NCBI GenBank assembly: GCA_022448085.1
Contig: JAKUTH010000025.1
Coordinates: 1 to 38,906 of the forward strand
DNA from: Pseudomonadales bacterium
GTDB lineage: Bacteria > Pseudomonadota > Gammaproteobacteria > Pseudomonadales > Azotimanducaceae
Length of the DNA stretch: 38,906 nt
Reading direction: 5' to 3'
Each line of letters opens with the position of its first letter. Positions within the stretch are counted from its first letter, which is position 1. The notes under the pieces were generated by a model. It ran no database searches. It was not told where the DNA came from and saw only the letters and a list, made by a program, of their open reading frames with translations. The position numbers and the translations under genes are program-made. Below, piece after piece: positions 1 to 8,299 of this stretch.

Positions 1-768
1 CTGTCAGGGCTCAAGACCGATGGTCTTTTTCCCACACCGGCCTGGGCAGAAGTCCGGAAACTCGATTTCGATGCGCGACTGGCCGCGATACGAGATGAGA
101 ATATCCGTCTAAAACTCGTCGATGAAGCCAAGGGTATGCCCTATCTACTTGAAACAACGAAGAACTATTACTGGCTAGGCGACGCTGACCAGCCTACCTA
201 CACACGGGGGCCCGATGAGAGTCTTGCAAGTATCGCCAAGGCAGCGAGCGAACATCCCGTGGAAACGTGGTTGCGGTACATGCTCGAAAGCAATGGTGAA
301 ACATTATTTCACGTCCGTTTCTTCAACCATGATCTGGACAAAGTAAATACATTCTTGCACGCCGATTGGGTTCTGCCAGGCATTGGTGATGCCGGTGCCC
401 ATGTGAGTCAGATCATGGACTCCGGTTGGACTTCGTTCTTACTCGGTCACTGGCATCGAGATCAAGGAACCTTCAGTCTGGCGGAAGCCGTTCGAAAACT
501 GACCAGCGCCCAGGCAAGAGTGATCGGCCTTGACGACCGAGGAACGCTTGCTGCCGGGAAAAGAGCGGACATAAATGTCATTGACGTAAATCGCGTCGCC
601 GAACGGCAGCCCCAACTTGTGCACGATTTTCCCGAAGGCGCACCACGTCTGATCCAAAAGGCCGTAGGGTATCAAGCCACCGTTTGTAACGGTCACGTTA
701 TCCTTGAAAACGATGAACATACGGGGGCGTGTGGAGGACGTGTGCTGAGGAATTCGGCTAGTGCCTAA
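1..768 (+). CDS. N-acyl-D-amino-acid deacylase-type amidohydrolase, 3' part
   Basis: This is the C-terminal 255 residues of a metal-dependent amidohydrolase; the reading frame is open to the first base, so the N-terminal part lies outside the window. The segment GDAGAHVSQ holds the aspartate that closes the metal site in the D-aminoacylase branch of the amidohydrolase superfamily. It is followed by LTSAQARVIGLDDRGTLAAG and then KRADINVIDVNRV, the usual return into the small beta-sandwich domain in this family. Family members hydrolyse N-acyl-D-amino acids or related cyclic amides, usually in the cytosol. The gene ends at a TAA and converges on the next gene across 73 bases with no clear terminator. 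The substrate cannot be told from sequence. The family call is firm and the specific activity is uncertain. Confidence 0.85.
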   Translation: MSGLKTDGLFPTPAWAEVRKLDFDARLAAIRDENIRLKLVDEAKGMPYLLETTKNYYWLGDADQPTYTRGPDESLASIAKAASEHPVETWLRYMLESNGETLFHVRFFNHDLDKVNTFLHADWVLPGIGDAGAHVSQIMDSGWTSFLLGHWHRDQGTFSLAEAVRKLTSAQARVIGLDDRGTLAAGKRADINVIDVNRVAERQPQLVHDFPEGAPRLIQKAVGYQATVCNGHVILENDEHTGACGGRVLRNSASA

Positions 769-841
769 TTACCGTAACTCGTGGGTCTTCGAGTGGTTAT
801 GATTACAGTTTGATTAAACCGCTGTATCCGAACTTGAACGG

Positions 842-1720
842 TCAACTGCCGACACCGGTACGTTGCAATCGTGCAAGCGCGGCGATGGTCGTTTGTACTG
901 CATTGAGGTGGCGTTCGCGGGCAAATTCCACGTAGAGCGGATCATCGTTCAACAATACACAGCGGGGTCGCCTCACGTTGGCGCACTTGAACGCTGTCTC
1001 ACGTCCGAAGTTGTTGCCCGCAGCTCCGTATTCTCCAAACGACCCGGGGTTCACATCCGGTTTCCAGAAAACTTCCCAAGTGAACGGTAATCCCTCGATG
1101 TCCCCTTTCACCGCGCTGAACGTAGTTTCTGCCGTGAGGCGTAAAAGGTCTTGGTAACCGGTATCCAAGGTATCCTGGATGATCCCTCTAACTTGAGTGC
1201 AATCGGCGCCGAGCCGTTGGTTGAGATCAACTTCATCGATCGGAAATTCGTCGAAACGATCACCAACGTTCAAGCGCCACCAACGTGATACAAACACTGG
1301 AACCACGTGAGCCGGCGACGTCATGTCCTGCAAATGATTGACGACACGGCCAAGGTTGGAATACCGATCCGCAAGACTGTTCGATCGATCAAGATTCCCT
1401 ACAAGCTGCTCGAAACCTTCGTGCAAACGCGTTTCAACAACCCACATCAAACTGCGGGGTGTTTGATCGTCTCGATTATAGAAATTCCAACGAAAGAGTC
1501 CGCGCCAAAAGCCACCGTCCGCTTGCTCTACGTTGGCCTTCGCCATGTAACGTGTTTGCAGTGCCGAGAGGCGCAAATCGTCGTCGTCGATACAGTTGTT
1601 ATAGTGCCGCACTGCGCTAAAGGTCAGTTGCTGGTGTATCGGTCCTTCATACGCGTGCGCACCCACTTGCCCAACAACAAAGATGGTCAAGCCCAGCAAA
1701 ATACGGACGGCGTGTCTCAA
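842..1720 (-). CDS. Secreted zinc-dependent phospholipase C / S1-P1 nuclease-like protein
   Basis: The predicted 292-residue protein begins with a clear Sec signal peptide (hydrophobic stretch about residues 6-20, likely cut after AHA at 23), so it should act in the periplasm or outside the cell. The mature start YEGPIHQQL with H29, and the segment VVNHLQDMTSPAHV (H129, D132, H138), resemble the trinuclear-zinc site of the phospholipase C/P1 nuclease superfamily. The usual spacing is H-x3-D-x5-H; here the residue four before D132 is asparagine and the histidine sits three before it, so one ligand may be displaced. No second HxxxE is obvious, so activity is uncertain. The longest frame starts with TTG and lacks a good ribosome binding site, so the exact start is not secure. 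It is divergent from the alcohol dehydrogenase gene across 143 bases. Confidence 0.65.
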   Translation of the reverse strand: MRHAVRILLGLTIFVVGQVGAHAYEGPIHQQLTFSAVRHYNNCIDDDDLRLSALQTRYMAKANVEQADGGFWRGLFRWNFYNRDDQTPRSLMWVVETRLHEGFEQLVGNLDRSNSLADRYSNLGRVVNHLQDMTSPAHVVPVFVSRWWRLNVGDRFDEFPIDEVDLNQRLGADCTQVRGIIQDTLDTGYQDLLRLTAETTFSAVKGDIEGLPFTWEVFWKPDVNPGSFGEYGAAGNNFGRETAFKCANVRRPRCVLLNDDPLYVEFARERHLNAVQTTIAALARLQRTGVGS

Positions 1721-1863
1721 ATAGTTCTAGCAGAGCAGACAGAACATCGGCGAACCATCGCACTTCTCTGCACGCCCGCGCAAGCCTCGCTTACGCAGTA
1801 GTATTCACCGAAATCGTTTGGCACACTCGACCGTCTGGGTAAAAGGTAAAAGGGATCCAATAG

Positions 1864-2946
1864 ATGAAAGCTGCGGTTTTGAGGGAAGTAAATAAGCCTT
1901 TGGAGATAGAAGAAGTGCAAACGGCGGACCCGGGTCCGCGCGAAGTCCTGGTGCGTACCGTAGCCGCAGGCGTTTGTCACTCGGACCTCCACTTTCAGAA
2001 CGGCTCCTATCCATACCCCCTGCCCGTTATTTTGGGCCACGAGTCGGCCGGAGTCGTCGAGGCAGTAGGGTCCGACGTCAAATATGTTCAGAGCGGCGAT
2101 CACGTCATCACCTGCCTATCAGCGTTCTGCGGTCACTGCGAATATTGTCTAACAGGACAAATGTCCCTCTGTCAGGAGCCCGAGTTACAGCGTAAAGCTG
2201 ACGAGAGCCCCCGGCTCGCCCAGGAAGGAACGCCCATCGCTCAATTCCTAAACCTTTCGTCGTTCGCGGAATACATGCTGGTCCACGAACACGCTGTCGC
2301 CAAAGTTCGGGAAGATATGCCGCTTGATCGTGCCGCATTGATCGGTTGCGGCGTCACCACGGGCGTCGGTGCCGTAATTCATACAGCGGCAGTTGAGCCG
2401 GGATCGACTGTAGCCGTGATCGGTTGCGGCGGAGTCGGGCTCTCATGCATCAACGGTGCCGAAATTGCCGGTGCGAGTCGGATCATCGCGGTGGATACCA
2501 TTGCTAGTAAACTTGAACTCGCACGAAAATTCGGGGCCACTGAGGTAGTTAATGCCACTGATAACGACCCCGTTGAGGCGGTCCGCGAATTGACCGGCGG
2601 TGGTGTCCACTATGCCTTTGAGGCAATCGGTCTCAAAGTAACCACCGAGCAGGCATTCAAGATGATCCGGGCGGGCGGCTGTGCCACCGTTATCGGGATG
2701 ATTCCCGTCGGTACCATGGTCGAAATTCACGGCCCCGAATTCTTGCGAGAGAAGAAACTCCAAGGATCGAACATGGGGTCGAATCGGTTCCGAGTAGACA
2801 TGCCCCGATATGTCGAGTTCTACCTCGCCGGCAAACTGCATCTCGACGACATGATCTCGAGCCACATCAAGCTCGAGGATGTCAACGATGCATTTGCACA
2901 GTTAGAGACTGGAGAAGTCGCGCGTAACATCATTATGTTCGAGTAG
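1864..2946 (+). CDS. Zinc-dependent alcohol dehydrogenase, class III / NDMA-dependent type
   Basis: This is a full-length 360-residue medium-chain dehydrogenase/reductase that should oxidise an alcohol, or reduce an aldehyde, with NAD(H). The catalytic zinc ligands are C38, H59 and C162 (in GCGVTTG). The structural zinc lobe is complete with C89, C92, C95 and C103. The Rossmann motif GCGGVG is at 187-192, followed by a VDT segment compatible with NAD binding. The layout, with the extra segment around residues 104-130, is that of the class III/NDMA-dependent alcohol dehydrogenases. The ATG is the first base-pairing start after an AAAGGTAAAAGGG purine stretch. A paralogue at 33758 lacks the structural zinc cysteines. 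The gene converges on an SDR pseudogene only 15 bases away. The substrate is unknown. Confidence 0.9.
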   Translation: MKAAVLREVNKPLEIEEVQTADPGPREVLVRTVAAGVCHSDLHFQNGSYPYPLPVILGHESAGVVEAVGSDVKYVQSGDHVITCLSAFCGHCEYCLTGQMSLCQEPELQRKADESPRLAQEGTPIAQFLNLSSFAEYMLVHEHAVAKVREDMPLDRAALIGCGVTTGVGAVIHTAAVEPGSTVAVIGCGGVGLSCINGAEIAGASRIIAVDTIASKLELARKFGATEVVNATDNDPVEAVRELTGGGVHYAFEAIGLKVTTEQAFKMIRAGGCATVIGMIPVGTMVEIHGPEFLREKKLQGSNMGSNRFRVDMPRYVEFYLAGKLHLDDMISSHIKLEDVNDAFAQLETGEVARNIIMFE

Positions 2947-2961
2947 GGATACAAAACCCTA

Positions 2962-3473
2962 TTACATAAATCGCTTAATCAAGCGCCGGGTCCAAACCAA
3001 CTGGAGGAGTGGATCAAGCCAGCGATAAAGACGGCCCGAGATGTAAACGCTCCTACCGCGTTCAGCGGCTTTGAGCCCCTCCTCGACAACGACTCCCGCG
3101 TCGTACCAGATGAACTTCGGCATCCGTTCTTTTCTTTCCATCATACCGGCTACTTCGTGAAATTCAGTGTGAGTAAAGCCCGGGCACAATGCACAAACGC
3201 GGACCCTGCATTATTTACGAGAAAGTCGACACGCAATCTGAGCTCACGTACAAAGTCAAAAATCAGCGCGGGCGCCTCCGGCGCGGATAGGTCCGCAGCG
3301 AACACATTGGCCCGTACTCCAGCATCGTGAGCTAATCGATCGGCCAACTCACTAAGTCGTTCTGATCTACGCGCGACCAATATGAGATCGAGGCCTCTGT
3401 TTGCTAATTGCCGTGCGAACTCAGCGCCTAGACCCGAAGATGCGCCCGTCACGAGAGCCGTGCGCCGATCCAT
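2962..3473 (-). pseudogene. Short-chain dehydrogenase pseudogene with internal frame-changing deletion
   Basis: Two halves of one SDR lie in different frames. The first half, from ATG at 3473 with a GGGAG site just upstream, has the cofactor motif TGASSGLG (residues 10-16) and ends in the normal VDFLVNNAG (83-90). The second half, entered near 3201, resumes with RVCALCPGFTHTEF and runs to a normal SDR C terminus at the TAA at 2962. Between them the usual 85-90 residues, including the catalytic serine and the YxxxK motif, are absent, and the frame changes at the junction. In the original frame translation stops soon after the junction, after LLTLNFTK. The gene cannot encode an active enzyme. 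A local misassembly is the alternative explanation. It lies just downstream of the protease gene on the same strand, so it was probably once part of that transcription unit. Confidence 0.85.
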
Positions 3474-3503
3474 CGTCACTCCCGAACTCCGCCGTGGCCT
3501 GAA

Positions 3504-4868
3504 CTATCGAATCGATAGTTCACCGTAACGCCCCGAACGATAAATACGAAGTCTCAACACGGCATCGGCTTTGAACGCGCGCCATAGCCCGCCGACATCG
3601 TGAATGCGCCGCCGATTCGCTGCAACAATGACATCGCCATCCTCAAGTCCATACGCGTATGCCGATCCATTAACGTCGACTTCGCTGACTAACACACCGC
3701 CCCCGCCCTTCGGATCCGATTCGTCGCGGAAGTCGTTAAACACGGCACCCGCCAAGCGGTCATCCAGGCGGTCACCGGCTACTCGCGCTACCACATCGTC
3801 CTTCATCACAACGCTATAACGGCGGGCTTCATTGTCTCGAACGACGTCGACCTCCAACGTATCACCAATCATGGTGACCGCTGCCTGGCTTCGGTAATCG
3901 CCGACTTTTCGCGCTGTCCGGTTAGCGAGATGGGTAATAACGTCGCCCGTTCGAAGACCGGCACCATCTGCTGCGCTGCCGGGTTCGACGTCCATAACGA
4001 CCACCCCCTCGATGAGCCCCGTCCCAAAAGCTGCGGCGAGATCAGGATTTAGGGTCGCTACGTCTAGACCGATCCGACCCCGTCGCACCTCCCCATGATC
4101 AATCAATTCGCGCATGATCACCGTGACGATATTGCTCGGTATCGCAAACCCAATGCCGACGTTACCACCACCCGGCGCGATGATTGCCGTGTTGATCCCG
4201 ACCACGGCCCCTTTGAGGTCCACCAGCGCACCGCCCGAATTACCCGGATTAATGGAGGCATCTGTCTGAATGAAGTCTTCATACCCTTCAATGCCGAGAC
4301 CGCTTCGCCCAAGGGCGCTGATGATTCCCAACGTAACGGTTTGCTCAAGTCCAAACGGATTACCTATCGCAACCACAAAATCCCCCACCCTCAACGCACT
4401 CGAATCGGCGAAGGGAAGTGCCGTAAGTCGGTCGCTCTTGACCTCCAAGACGGCGAGGTCGACCTGGGTGTCGATACCGATGAGCTTCGCTGGAAGCGTC
4501 CTGCCATCAGCCAGCGTAACGTTGATTTCGTCTGCCCGATCAACGACGTGGCTGTTGGTGACAATGTACCCACCTTCCGCATCAACGATAACGCCGGAAC
4601 CCGCACTTTGTGACCGGCGTAAACGACGTTCCGGCACATTGAAAAAGCGACGGAAAAACGGATCCTGAAGAAGCGGACTGGTGACTGACACCGACGCGTA
4701 CGTGGCAATGTTCACCACCCCAGGGGTGCTTGCTTCGAGCATCGGTGCGAGCGAAGGCATCGGTTCGCCGCCGCTTAACACCCCTGGTAACGCGGCGTGC
4801 TGGGGAGTCGCGAAGAGGCAAAAGGCCGCAACGCAAAAGCAAACAATATGTACAGATCGCGGTTTCAC
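3504..4868 (-). CDS. Periplasmic serine endoprotease, DegP/DegQ (HtrA) family
   Basis: This S1C protease degrades or refolds damaged proteins in the periplasm. I chose GTG at 4868 because it has a GAGGA site nine bases upstream and gives a textbook signal peptide (MKPRSVHIVCFCV..., likely cut after QHAA near residue 26). A longer frame from TTG at 4889 would overlap the preceding MFS gene. Numbering from the GTG, the catalytic triad is H107 (TNSHVV), D137 (QVDLAVL) and S211 (NPGNSGG). Two PDZ domains follow, roughly at 255-345 and 365-450, the second ending in LRLRIYRSGRYGELSIR. The length of 454 residues fits DegQ/DegP. It lies 17 bases downstream of the MFS gene and is probably cotranscribed with it. 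DegP and DegQ cannot be separated reliably here. Confidence 0.93.
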   Translation of the reverse strand: MKPRSVHIVCFCVAAFCLFATPQHAALPGVLSGGEPMPSLAPMLEASTPGVVNIATYASVSVTSPLLQDPFFRRFFNVPERRLRRSQSAGSGVIVDAEGGYIVTNSHVVDRADEINVTLADGRTLPAKLIGIDTQVDLAVLEVKSDRLTALPFADSSALRVGDFVVAIGNPFGLEQTVTLGIISALGRSGLGIEGYEDFIQTDASINPGNSGGALVDLKGAVVGINTAIIAPGGGNVGIGFAIPSNIVTVIMRELIDHGEVRRGRIGLDVATLNPDLAAAFGTGLIEGVVVMDVEPGSAADGAGLRTGDVITHLANRTARKVGDYRSQAAVTMIGDTLEVDVVRDNEARRYSVVMKDDVVARVAGDRLDDRLAGAVFNDFRDESDPKGGGGVLVSEVDVNGSAYAYGLEDGDVIVAANRRRIHDVGGLWRAFKADAVLRLRIYRSGRYGELSIR

Positions 4869-4885
4869 GAATTCAATTCCTCGCT

Positions 4886-6118
4886 TCAAGTTTCTACATC
4901 CACCACCGGGCCTGCACTACAAAAAATGAAGAGGGCAACGATTGAGCAGACACCAGCAACACCAAACGATGTCGTGTAGGAAAACGATTGATACAAAAGC
5001 CCTAGCGCCAACGGTCCTCCGGCAACACCCAAGGTTGTCAAGGCATAAGCAGCCGAATAGACCCTGGGATACCTCAAAACTCCGTACACTTTCACGAGTA
5101 GCAAGGGTTGCAGCATCAACAAATTCCCGACCGTAAACCCGAAAAGTATCGTACCTCCCAACGCCGAGAAACTGTTGTCAGCAAACGCAAGCACGGTCAA
5201 ACCCATCCATTGTCCGACAATATTCAATATCGTGAAGAGCCGTATTGGAAACCTCGTTACGATCCATCCGCCGAGAAGTCTACCGACGATGCTCGTCGCC
5301 GCAAGAACGGATACAGACGCTGACGCCGTCGCAAAACCGGCGACTTTCTCCAAATGATTGATGAGATGAGCGATCGCCCCTACCTGTGCGCCCATGATGA
5401 GTATGTAGGCGATCCCCGAACCAACGAAAAAGCGCGAACGAACGGCATGCCAGTCCAACCAAGGGTGAGGTGCACCGATATCGCCACTCCTTTTTGTTCC
5501 TTCGGGCCATCCACGTACTACGGTGAGGGCAACCACCGAGATTCCCACAAAGAAAATTAACCCGAACCACGGCAAAGCCAACTCAACACCGAGGTTTCGA
5601 ATCACAACCGCTGATATTGGCGTCAATACCACACCACCTGTAGACAACCCCGTTGAAACAACCGCCAACGCGACGGATCGTTCCGGTCCTGGAAACCATC
5701 GGGTCACGATCGTGGTGCCTGGAATCAAGGAAACCGCGGCATTACCCAGGCCAAATACCGCGTAGAGTGCCCACACCTGCGACGTATCCGCCGCCACGCC
5801 CATTAAAGCCAAGGAAGATCCGCCGACCGCCGCACCCCCGGTCATAACCCATCGAATGTCATAGCGTTCGATCAGTGGAGCAACGCCGAGACCCGTGATT
5901 CCAGAGACCAAAAACATGAGCGCGGTCGCAGCAGAGATATCGGCGACAGCAAATTCCGGTTTGGCCGCAAGCGCATTCATGTACACGGACATGTTGTAGA
6001 AACCGAATCCAGAAGAAAGCGTGAGAATCAAAAACATCCCCCCGACCATCCACCAGGCGTCATTCTCGATTTTTAGGATCTCTTTTCCCCTCCGCGAAGA
6101 TTTTTCACCGTATCCCAA
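4886..6118 (-). CDS. MFS transporter, OFA/monocarboxylate-like
   Basis: This is an integral membrane protein of about 410 residues with roughly twelve hydrophobic segments and a charged central loop near residues 205-225, typical of the major facilitator superfamily. The N-terminal part (MVGGMFLILTLSSGFGFYNMSVYMNAL) and the segment VTRWFPGPERSVALAVVSTG resemble the oxalate/formate antiporter and monocarboxylate porter branch, so a small organic acid is a reasonable guess for the substrate. The start is not secure. The longest frame begins with TTG at 6118 without a good ribosome binding site, while a strong CGGAGGGG lies inside the frame at about 6083 with no ATG, GTG or TTG at the right distance after it. 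The gene follows the tRNA on the same strand and precedes the DegQ-type protease. Confidence 0.85.
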   Translation of the reverse strand: MGYGEKSSRRGKEILKIENDAWWMVGGMFLILTLSSGFGFYNMSVYMNALAAKPEFAVADISAATALMFLVSGITGLGVAPLIERYDIRWVMTGGAAVGGSSLALMGVAADTSQVWALYAVFGLGNAAVSLIPGTTIVTRWFPGPERSVALAVVSTGLSTGGVVLTPISAVVIRNLGVELALPWFGLIFFVGISVVALTVVRGWPEGTKRSGDIGAPHPWLDWHAVRSRFFVGSGIAYILIMGAQVGAIAHLINHLEKVAGFATASASVSVLAATSIVGRLLGGWIVTRFPIRLFTILNIVGQWMGLTVLAFADNSFSALGGTILFGFTVGNLLMLQPLLLVKVYGVLRYPRVYSAAYALTTLGVAGGPLALGLLYQSFSYTTSFGVAGVCSIVALFIFCSAGPVVDVET

Positions 6119-6248
6119 ACCAAGTTAGGCAATCCGTTTGACCCCCAAAAAGCGTTCAGCTGGATGAAAACGTATGTGCCTCAGGTTCCCAACTACACAC
6201 TCGGCCATGACCGCAATACACACACGAGGCAAACCGCTCCAGCGTTTA

Positions 6249-6323
6249 TGGAGCGGGCGATGGGAGTCGAACCCACGTCTCCAGCTTGGGAAGCTGAGGT
6301 AATAGCCGTTATACGACGCCCGC
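6249..6323 (-). tRNA. tRNA-Gly (anticodon CCC)
   Basis: The minus strand folds into a complete tRNA. The acceptor stem is GCGGGCG with CGCCCGC, the anticodon stem TCAGC/GCTGG encloses the loop TTCCCAA with anticodon CCC, and the T arm contains GGTTCGACTCC. The discriminator base is T and the CCA end is encoded (6249-6251). Sequence and discriminator closely resemble the gammaproteobacterial glyU tRNA. It reads GGG codons. Confidence 0.96.
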
Positions 6324-6334
6324 ACAGCCGATCG

Positions 6335-6340
6335 ATTATG
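6335..6340 (-). promoter_or_regulatory. Possible -10 box of the tRNA-Gly gene
   Basis: On the minus strand CATAAT matches five of six bases of the sigma-70 -10 consensus and lies 11 bases before the mature 5' end of the tRNA. No convincing -35 box stands 16-18 bases further upstream, so this is a weak call. Confidence 0.3.
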
Positions 6341-6442
6341 GCATAACGGGTGGTCCTATCCAGGCCACAGTATCGTCTTCGATCGGGTGGAATAAGCCGA
6401 GAAAACCGTCTAACGTCACCTGTCTGTGTCGGGGGATAGTAG

Positions 6443-7222
6443 TTGGAAATTCAGGATAAAGTCGTCGTCGTTACTGGTGGAGCAAGCGGAATAGGGCGCG
6501 AGTTGTGTCGTTTGTTCGCGGCTGAGGGCGCGCGGCACGTCGTCGTCGCGGACCTTAACGAGGAAGGGGCCGTCGTCGTCGCCGAGGAAATTGGACACAC
6601 GAGCCATCAGGTCGATGTTGGCAGTGAGAGCGACCTCGTTGGTTTAATTCACCAAACCGAGGACGCCTTCGGCCCGATTGATCTTTTTTGTTCCAACGCC
6701 GGGATTGCCGATGGCCGAGGGATCGACGAACCGGACGAAGTATGGGACAGAATTTGGCGCGTCAACACCATGGCCCACATTTGGGCTGCCCGACATCTGG
6801 TGCCGCTTATGCGAGAACGAGGAGGCGGCTATTTATTTTCGACGGCGTCAGCAGCAGGTTTACTTACGCAGATTGGTTCAGTGACCTACGCGGTCACCAA
6901 ACACGCCGCCGTTGCACTGGCCGAATGGTTGGCCATTACCCACGGCCGTGATGGCATCAAAGTCACCGTACTTTGTCCCCAAGCGGTCCGGACAGGGATG
7001 ACCCCAGATGCTTCAGAAACGGGACTCTCGGTCGCTAGCGTCGATGGATTGCTCGAAGCCGACCACGTCGCCCGCGACTGCCTCGAGGCTATTCGGGAAG
7101 AACGTTTTTTTGTGCTTCCACATCCAATGGTCGCCGACTATATGCAACGCAAAGCCGAGGACCCCGACCGATGGCTGCACGGCATGAGGCGATTACAGGA
7201 TCGCTACCTTGCGGAGGACTAG
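6443..7222 (+). CDS. Short-chain dehydrogenase/reductase
   Basis: This 259-residue classical SDR is an NAD(P)-dependent oxidoreductase. The cofactor motif TGGASGIG is at residues 11-18, SNAG at 84-87, and the catalytic residues are S136, Y149 and K153 (YAVTK). The acidic residue in VADLNEE after the second strand suggests NAD rather than NADP. I chose the TTG at 6443, which has GGGGGA eight bases upstream and gives the normal short N terminus before the first strand. The stop overlaps the convergent MDR gene by four bases. The last 30 residues, rich in charged and tryptophan residues, resemble those of SDRs annotated in acyl-CoA or lipid metabolism, but the substrate is not identifiable. Confidence 0.9.
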   Translation: MEIQDKVVVVTGGASGIGRELCRLFAAEGARHVVVADLNEEGAVVVAEEIGHTSHQVDVGSESDLVGLIHQTEDAFGPIDLFCSNAGIADGRGIDEPDEVWDRIWRVNTMAHIWAARHLVPLMRERGGGYLFSTASAAGLLTQIGSVTYAVTKHAAVALAEWLAITHGRDGIKVTVLCPQAVRTGMTPDASETGLSVASVDGLLEADHVARDCLEAIREERFFVLPHPMVADYMQRKAEDPDRWLHGMRRLQDRYLAED

Positions 7223-8253
7223 GCGCCAGACGTTTCGAGTTCGTATCCGTTCATCGTAACGACACATTTCCCAACAACTTCTCGATTTTCGAGCATACGC
7301 ATCGCATCAACGGCACGCTCGAGAGGAAATCCCGCGCACACATATGGATCAATGAGGCCGTCGTTAGCCAACTGGTACAGTTCATTGTGGAATTTCCGAC
7401 CCAGCTTGGGATCTCGCCGACCCACCTCTCCCGCTCGAACGCCAATGACCGCAATTTGTTTTATTAGGATCAAATTCACAGCGGCTTGGGGCCAACGGCC
7501 GCTGGTAAATCCGATGGTTAGAATACGTCCACCCCAATTGACACAGCGCATGGACTCGTCGAATACATCGCCTCCCACTGGATCGTAAATAACGTCGGCG
7601 CCACCCGTTCCCGTAATCGACTTCACCCGATCTCGAAAACCGCCAAGTGAGCCATCCGCTTGGGTGTAGTTGATAACTTCATCCGCACCACGACTTTTAA
7701 CAACCGCCAACTTGGCATCGGTCCCGCCCGTGCCAATAACCCGTGCACCCAGATGTTTACCGATATCGACAGCCGCCATCCCGACGCCACCGGTCGCCCC
7801 ATGCACCATGAGCCATTCACCCGGCTGCAAATTTCCCCGATGCGTCAGCGCAACGTAGGCCGTCTGATATGCCGTACCGTATGACGCTGCTTTGGCATAC
7901 GTCATAGAACCAGGTATCGGATTGATCGCATCTGCGGACACGTTCAATGTCTCCGAAAAACAACCGTGACGAGACCCAAAAACAACACGATCGCCTACCT
8001 TTACACCAGACACCTCCGAACCGACTGCAACTACGTCTCCCGACGCTTCACCTCCCGGCGCAAAAGGCAGGGGCGGTTTAAACTGGTATTTCCCCTGAAT
8101 CATCAGCAGATCCGGGAAGTTGACCGAGCAGGCCTTCACATTGATCTGCACCTCGCCTGGTCCAGGATCTTCGACCAATACCGTGTCGAGTGTAATACTG
8201 CCGATGTCCTCGCTGATGGCGTGGCAGCGATATGCGCGGGTCTCTCTAACCAT
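7219..8253 (-). CDS. NADPH:quinone oxidoreductase-like MDR enzyme
   Basis: This 344-residue member of the quinone-oxidoreductase branch of the MDR superfamily has no zinc-binding cysteine pattern. NFPD at 45-48 corresponds to the conserved N-x-x-D of this branch, and the NADPH-binding motif HGATGGVG lies at 151-158. YDPVGG follows in the second Rossmann half. Such proteins reduce quinones, enones or enoyl-CoA-like double bonds with NADPH. The gene starts 46 bases after the FAD subunit of the molybdenum hydroxylase on the same strand and probably belongs to that operon. A short C-terminal extension (YELETSGA) ends within the stop of the convergent SDR. The exact substrate is unknown. Confidence 0.88.
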   Translation of the reverse strand: MVRETRAYRCHAISEDIGSITLDTVLVEDPGPGEVQINVKACSVNFPDLLMIQGKYQFKPPLPFAPGGEASGDVVAVGSEVSGVKVGDRVVFGSRHGCFSETLNVSADAINPIPGSMTYAKAASYGTAYQTAYVALTHRGNLQPGEWLMVHGATGGVGMAAVDIGKHLGARVIGTGGTDAKLAVVKSRGADEVINYTQADGSLGGFRDRVKSITGTGGADVIYDPVGGDVFDESMRCVNWGGRILTIGFTSGRWPQAAVNLILIKQIAVIGVRAGEVGRRDPKLGRKFHNELYQLANDGLIDPYVCAGFPLERAVDAMRMLENREVVGKCVVTMNGYELETSGA

Positions 8254-8299
8254 CGGCTATACCCAGTTATTTCGATGACTTGGACAGAAGCAAGCGCGC

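Noticed and set aside
775-799. Hairpin TAACTCG with CGAGT and TTA as a terminator after the first gene
   Set aside because: The stem is five perfect pairs plus a two-base bulge, without a T-run; too weak to call.
1307-1801. 164-codon open frame opposite the phospholipase-like gene
   Set aside because: It is antisense to a gene with a signal peptide and family motifs, has no recognisable domain and no ribosome binding site.
4095-4668. Long open frames opposite the DegQ-type protease gene
   Set aside because: The compositions are typical of shadow frames of a GC-rich coding strand; the protease on the other strand has an intact catalytic triad.
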